A stretch of DNA of 64,000 nucleotides from G965215045 sp965215045 (GTDB taxonomy: Bacteria > Pseudomonadota > Gammaproteobacteria > JABABF01): contig OZ244031.1 in assembly GCA_965215045.1 (NCBI GenBank), positions 1,240,001 to 1,304,000 of the forward strand, given 5' to 3'. The translations under genes and the position numbers were made by a program. Below are positions 59,930 to 64,000 of the stretch, piece by piece. The notes beneath the pieces are model-generated. The model was given only the letters and a program-made list of their open reading frames with translations, ran no database searches and was not told the origin of the DNA. Position 1 is the first letter of the stretch, and each line of letters begins with the position of its first letter.

Positions 59930-61612
59930 TCAGCGGCGGCCCTTCTGCGCTTCCTGCAGGATTTCCCTGGCGTGTTTCCTGGCCTGGACACTGATTTTTT
60001 TGCCGGCCAGCAGGCGCGCCAACTCTTCCACCCGTTCTTCCTCGCCATCCAGCCCCCGCACCCCGGCGCGGGTGCTGTCCTCTGTCGTGCATTTCTCCGC
60101 CACCAGGTGCAGGTCGGCGCGTCCGGCCACCTGCGCCAGGTGGGTGACGCAGAGTGCCTGGCCCTGTGCGCCCAGGCGATACAACATATCGCCCACGTGG
60201 TCGGCGGCACTGCTGCCGACGCCGCTGTCCACCTCGTCAAATACCAGGCAGAGTCCGGGGCTGTGTCCCAGGGCGGCGACCTGCAGGGCGAGCCCGATGC
60301 GTGAGAGTTCGCCGCCCGAGGCAATTTGCTCCAGCGGGGCGGCGGGATGCCCCGGGTTGGTGGCGGCCTGGAAGATGACCGTCTCCGAGCCCTCCGGCTG
60401 GGGCGTTTCCTCCTCCCGTTCCTGCAGTTCCGCCGTAAAGCGGCAGTGTTCCATACCCAGTGCCTGCAGGTGCTGATTGACCTTGGCGTTCAACCGGGCC
60501 GCCTGCTGCAGGCGCCGGCGTCGCAATTGCGCTGCGGCCGTGCGGTACTGCTCTTGCAGGGACTGCAACTCCTCTTCGCACTGCTTGCGCCGTTCTCCAC
60601 CGTGCTGCAGGTGCTGGTACTCCTCTTCCAGGCGCCGCTGTTCCGCCGGCAATTCGACGCTGCGGACGCGATGCCGGCGCGCCGCCTGTTCCACGGCTTC
60701 CAGGCGTCGTTCCGCCGCCGCCAATTTCTCCGGGTCATTGTCGAAGTCCCCGGCATAGCGGCCCAGGCTGCGCAGTCCTTCCTGCAACATCTGGGAGGCA
60801 CTTTGCAGCAATTCCAGTGCTTCCTGCAGCCGCTTGTCGTTGCGCGCGGCCTCCTCCAGCAGCTTCACGCCCCGGCGCAGCAGTTCGCCCGCTGCGGCCT
60901 CCTCCTCGCCGCACAATTCCAGGGTTTCCCCGCAATTGCGCAACAACTGGTCTGCGGACGCCAGGCGCCGGTGTTCTTCTTCCAGGGTCTGGATTTCTCC
61001 CTCCTCCAGGGCGAGTTGGCGCAGTTCCCGAAGTTGGTAGTCGAGCAATTCGAGCCGCTCCGGCGATGAACCGGCACTCTCGAGTTCCTGCAGTTCGGCG
61101 CGCACCGCCCGCCAGCGCAGGGCGAGCTCGCGCACCGTTTGCAGGGGTTCCTGCAAGGTGCCGAAATCGTCGAGCAGGGCCAGTTGCCGATGGCGCTGCA
61201 GCAACGCCAACTGGGCATGCTGACCGTGGATGCCCGCCAGGTGTTCTCCCAGTGCCTGCAGTTCCCGCAGCGGCACCGGGCGTCCATTGATGTAGGCGCG
61301 TGAACGCCCGTCCCGTCCCAGCAGCCGGCGCAACACGCAACTGCCGTCTTCTGCGGCGAACTCGCGCTCCTGCAACCATTGCCGGGCCTCCGGCAGTTCG
61401 GTCACCGAAAAACAGGCACTGATCTCGGCCCGGTCCGCCCCCGGGCGTACCGGAACGCCCTCCGCCCGTCCGCCCAGGGCCAGCTGCAGTGCATCGACCA
61501 GGATCGATTTGCCGGCACCGGTTTCCCCGCTGATCACCGTGAGCCCCGCCCCGATTTCCAGCAACAGTTCCTCGATAATAGTGAAATTGCGAATGCAGAG
61601 CTGCTGAAGCAT
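59930..61612 (-). CDS. recN: DNA repair protein RecN
   Basis: 560 residues from the ATG at 61612 (E. coli: 553). SMC-like ATPase for double-strand break repair: Walker A GETGAGKS at 29-36, the RecN-typical start MLQQLCIRNFTIIEELLLEIGAG, long Glu/Leu/Arg coiled coils in the middle, signature SGGELSRIGLALQ, Walker B CLVFDEVDSGVG and CVTHLAQVAGRADLH near the end. The open frame runs far upstream through grpE antisense, which is not coding. Divergent from grpE. No LexA box was recognised in the ~150-bp gap. Confidence 0.96.
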   Translation of the reverse strand: MLQQLCIRNFTIIEELLLEIGAGLTVISGETGAGKSILVDALQLALGGRAEGVPVRPGADRAEISACFSVTELPEARQWLQEREFAAEDGSCVLRRLLGRDGRSRAYINGRPVPLRELQALGEHLAGIHGQHAQLALLQRHRQLALLDDFGTLQEPLQTVRELALRWRAVRAELQELESAGSSPERLELLDYQLRELRQLALEEGEIQTLEEEHRRLASADQLLRNCGETLELCGEEEAAAGELLRRGVKLLEEAARNDKRLQEALELLQSASQMLQEGLRSLGRYAGDFDNDPEKLAAAERRLEAVEQAARRHRVRSVELPAEQRRLEEEYQHLQHGGERRKQCEEELQSLQEQYRTAAAQLRRRRLQQAARLNAKVNQHLQALGMEHCRFTAELQEREEETPQPEGSETVIFQAATNPGHPAAPLEQIASGGELSRIGLALQVAALGHSPGLCLVFDEVDSGVGSSAADHVGDMLYRLGAQGQALCVTHLAQVAGRADLHLVAEKCTTEDSTRAGVRGLDGEEERVEELARLLAGKKISVQARKHAREILQEAQKGRR

Positions 61613-61709
61613 TATGCCGGCCGAAGCGTAGTCTTCCGGGGGCGGAAACCTGCGAATTATAACGCCCGTCCCGGCGTCCTCCCGCGCCGGCCCCGTCTCC
61701 CCGCTGCGG

Positions 61710-61737
61710 CTTGAATTAACCGGGGAGAACCCCATAT
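61710..61737 (+). promoter_or_regulatory. Sigma-32 heat-shock promoter of grpE-dnaK
   Basis: CTTGAAT (61710-61716) and CCCCATAT (61730-61737), 13 bp apart (14 when counted from CTTGAA). This matches the sigma-32 consensus CTTGAA-N13-15-CCCCATnT almost perfectly. Predicted start near 61744, about 32 nt before the grpE ATG. It implies heat-shock control of grpE and probably dnaK. Confidence 0.88.
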
Positions 61738-61775
61738 AGGGACGGCAAATCACGCCGCTGGCGGGGGTGAAGTAC

Positions 61776-62576
61776 ATGGTGAAACAGGAGAAAAATACCC
61801 GGGGGCGGGAAAAAGATGCGGGCCGGGAACCGCAGGACCGGGCACCGGCGGAGGCGGATGAGGCGGGTAATGCAGACAGCGAGGCACCGGCCGCAGGGGA
61901 CGGGTCTGCCGGGGAGCCGGCGGGGACTGCAGCGGCGGAGGACGCGGCCCTGGAGTTGCAGGAATTGCGGGCCGGGCAGGAGGAGCTGCTGCGCCAGGTC
62001 GCCGATGCCCGGAATGCCATGCGCGAAATGCAAGAGCGCACCGCCAGGGAGCAGGAGCGTACTCGCCAGTATGCGGCGGAGGCCATGGCCACGGGCCTGT
62101 TGCCGGTGCTGGACGACTTGGAGCGGGCACTTGCGGGTTTGCAGCAGACCGAGGCCGGTGATGTCCTGGTCGACGGCCTGGAGCTGATCCTGCGCAACTG
62201 GCTGGAAGTTTTTGATCGTTTCGATATCGAGCGACTGGCACCGGGGCGGGGCGAGGCCTTTGACCCCCATCGACACGAGGCGATGTCGACGGTGGTGCAG
62301 GCCGGGGCGGCACCGAACACGGTGTGGGAGCTGGTGCAGCCGGGATACCTGCTGCACGACCGGGTGTTGCGTCCGGCGCGGGTGATCGTGGCACAGAGGG
62401 AAGAAGAGACGCGCCAGGACACCGAACAGGCACCCGCAGCCGGGGATGCGGGGCCGGGGCAGCAGGCGGGGCCGGGGCAGCAGGCGGGGTCGGGGCAGCA
62501 GGCGGGGCCGGGGCAGCAGGCGGGGCCGGGGCAGCAGGCGGGGTCGGGGCAGCAGGCGGGCACGGAAACGGCTTGA
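61776..62576 (+). CDS. grpE: Nucleotide exchange factor GrpE, with repeat tail
   Basis: 266 residues from the ATG at 61776, eight bases after GGGGG; a GTG nine bases earlier is in frame but lacks a binding site. Acidic N-terminal lead, long helix (ELQELRAGQEELLRQVADARNAMREM), then GrpE core LLPVLDDLERALAG and FDPHRHEAMSTV ... VWELVQPGYLLHDRVLRPARVIVA. It speeds ADP release from DnaK. E. coli GrpE has 197 residues; the excess is the acidic lead and six GPGQQA/GSGQQA repeats at residues 226-261, unlike the family. Precedes dnaK under a sigma-32 promoter. Confidence 0.95.
   Translation: MVKQEKNTRGREKDAGREPQDRAPAEADEAGNADSEAPAAGDGSAGEPAGTAAAEDAALELQELRAGQEELLRQVADARNAMREMQERTAREQERTRQYAAEAMATGLLPVLDDLERALAGLQQTEAGDVLVDGLELILRNWLEVFDRFDIERLAPGRGEAFDPHRHEAMSTVVQAGAAPNTVWELVQPGYLLHDRVLRPARVIVAQREEETRQDTEQAPAAGDAGPGQQAGPGQQAGSGQQAGPGQQAGPGQQAGSGQQAGTETA
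62451..62558 (+). repeat. Six 18-bp repeats encoding G(P/S)GQQA at the grpE C-terminus
   Basis: Units follow the order P, P, S, P, P, S at the second residue, so the array is itself a doubled three-unit block of 54 bp. It lies after the end of the conserved GrpE domain and stays in frame. Confidence 0.95.
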
Positions 62577-62640
62577 GCCTGCCCGCTGCGAGTATTGTTT
62601 TTTTATGCAATCTGAAGACGAGAGAGAGGGTCGGCAGAAC

Positions 62641-64000
62641 ATGAGCAAGATCATCGGTATTGACTTGGGGACCACGAATTCCTGCGTGGCAGTGATGGAG
62701 GACAAAACCGCCAAGGTCATTGAAAACGCAGAGGGCATGCGCACCACGCCTTCGGTGGTCGCCTACACGGAAAAAGAAGTGCTGGTCGGCCAGGCCGCCA
62801 AGCGGCAGGCGGTGACCAACCCGGAGAACACCCTGTTTGCGATCAAGCGCCTGATCGGCCGCAAGGAGAGCGATGAGGTGGTGAAACGCGATCGCGAGAT
62901 GGTGCCCTACAAGATCGTGGCGGCGGAGAACGGCGATGCCTGGGTGGAAGCCCAGGGCGAAAAACGGCCGCCCGAACAGATTTCGGCGGAAGTGCTGCGC
63001 AAGATGAAACAGACCGCCGAGGAATACCTGGGTGCCAAGGTCAGCGGGGCGGTGGTCACGACGCCCGCCTACTTCAATGACGCACAGCGCAAGGCGACCA
63101 AGGACGCCGGGCGCATTGCCGGGCTGGAGGTCAAGCGCATCGTCAACGAACCGACGGCGGCGGCACTCGCCTACGGCCTGGACCGCAAGGAGCAGGACCG
63201 CAAGATCGCGGTCTATGACCTGGGCGGCGGCACCTTCGACATCTCCATCATCGAGACCGCATCGGTGGAGGGGGAGCAGCAGTTCGACGTGCTCGCCACC
63301 AGCGGCGACACCTTCCTGGGCGGCGAGGACTTTGACAAGCGCCTCGTCGAGTTTCTCGCCGATGAATTCCAGAAGGACAACCAGATGGATATGCGCGGCG
63401 ATCCACTGGCCATGCAACGCCTGAGGGAGGCGGCGGAGAAGGCCAAGATCGAACTGTCCAGCAGCCAGCAGACCGAGATCAACCTGCCGTATATCACCGC
63501 CGATGCCAGCGGCCCCAAGCACCTGGCGATCAAGCTCAGCCGGGCCAAGATGGAACTGCTGGTGGAAGACCTGGTTCAGCGCACCCTGGAGCCGGTGAAA
63601 ACCGCCCTGAAGGATGCCGGGCTCAGCACCTCGGACATCGACGATATCCTGCTGGTCGGCGGACAGACGCGGATGCCCCTGGTGCAGACGAAGGTGCAGG
63701 AATTCTTCAACCAGGAACCGCGCAAGGATATTAACCCGGACGAGGCCGTGGCGATGGGTGCTGCCATCCAGGCGGCGGTGCTGTCCGGCGATGTCAAGGA
63801 TGTGCTGCTGCTGGACGTCACGCCGCTGACCCTGGGCATCGAAACCCTGGGCGGAGTGATGACGCCGCTGATCACCAAGAACACCACGATTCCGACACGC
63901 AAGTCCGAGACCTTTTCCACGGCGGAGGACAACCAGACCGCGGTGACCGTGCACGTCTGCCAGGGCGAGCGCAAGAAGGCGGGGGACAACAAGTCCCTGG
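62641..64000 (+). CDS. dnaK: Chaperone DnaK (Hsp70), 3' end outside window
   Basis: About 453 of the usual ~640 codons are visible. Start ATG at 62641 with a purine-rich GAGAGAGGG upstream. Nucleotide-binding domain: IIGIDLGTTNSCVAVME, NEPTAAALAYGLD, AVYDLGGGTFDISI, ILLVGGQTRMPLVQ. The interdomain linker VLLLDVTPLTLG is at about 388-399 and the start of the substrate-binding sheet follows. ATP-driven folding chaperone acting with GrpE, encoded just upstream, and DnaJ, not in view. Expression likely depends on the sigma-32 promoter before grpE. Confidence 0.98.
   Translation, partial: MSKIIGIDLGTTNSCVAVMEDKTAKVIENAEGMRTTPSVVAYTEKEVLVGQAAKRQAVTNPENTLFAIKRLIGRKESDEVVKRDREMVPYKIVAAENGDAWVEAQGEKRPPEQISAEVLRKMKQTAEEYLGAKVSGAVVTTPAYFNDAQRKATKDAGRIAGLEVKRIVNEPTAAALAYGLDRKEQDRKIAVYDLGGGTFDISIIETASVEGEQQFDVLATSGDTFLGGEDFDKRLVEFLADEFQKDNQMDMRGDPLAMQRLREAAEKAKIELSSSQQTEINLPYITADASGPKHLAIKLSRAKMELLVEDLVQRTLEPVKTALKDAGLSTSDIDDILLVGGQTRMPLVQTKVQEFFNQEPRKDINPDEAVAMGAAIQAAVLSGDVKDVLLLDVTPLTLGIETLGGVMTPLITKNTTIPTRKSETFSTAEDNQTAVTVHVCQGERKKAGDNKSL

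Noticed and set aside
59930..62563. A possible N-terminal extension of RecN through the grpE region
   Set aside because: The extension is the antisense of grpE and its repeats (Pro/Cys/Gly runs). The RecN fold begins at the ATG at 61612.

Overview
The window comes from a GC-rich gammaproteobacterium of unknown genus. Three things point there: the cluster ratA-ratB / bamE / fur / recN / grpE-dnaK has the gene order typical of that class, the tmRNA has the one-piece proteobacterial form, and TusA, AlaA, Fur and BamE resemble their gammaproteobacterial versions. The species cannot be told from the sequence alone. A marine or host-associated lifestyle is only a guess, based on the giant repeat protein and the steroid-type Rieske oxygenases.

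The left 37.2 kb is one uninterrupted reading frame whose start lies outside the window. At least 12,415 residues are visible. It is built from about 52 modules of roughly 240 residues, each pairing an Ig-like sandwich (core LNAPAP, ending in GDQ) with a Calx-beta-like sandwich (EGE ... VDDxLPEPRE). Modules are joined by a linker of the type (I/V)(P/A/G)R(N/H/S)(D/G)Y, and the C-terminus carries two dockerin-like calcium-loop domains. The first ~9 kb is repeated once, about 10 kb downstream. The last 3.7 kb has been tandemly duplicated together with the first codons of the next gene, tusA. This leaves a tusA stub (37249-37380), a start-less 978-residue copy of the giant protein's tail (37374-40310) and then the intact tusA.

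From 40.3 to 48.5 kb come alaA and comF (both minus strand), then a biotin operon bioB-bioF-bioHC-bioD. The operon begins behind a clear BirA-type operator, and bioH and bioC are fused into one gene. It is followed by tmRNA (ssrA) with its own promoter. From 48.8 to 56.6 kb lie a copper-resistance pair copA-copB, smpB, moaA, a paraoxonase-like lipoprotein gene and two tandem KshA-type Rieske oxygenases. From 56.9 to 64 kb come a Prx5-type peroxiredoxin, tRNA-Pro(CGG), ratA-ratB, bamE, fur, recN, and grpE-dnaK behind a near-consensus sigma-32 promoter. dnaK runs off the right edge.

A theme at every scale is tandem duplication: 18-bp, 51-bp and 99-bp in-frame repeats inside grpE, bioH and moaA; 46-106 bp repeats, two to three copies each, in many gaps between genes; the 3.1-3.7 kb tail duplication; and the ~9 kb higher-order repeat. 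Several copies look patchily homogenised, as gene conversion would produce. This is clearest in the Rieske pair and in the dockerin-like domains.
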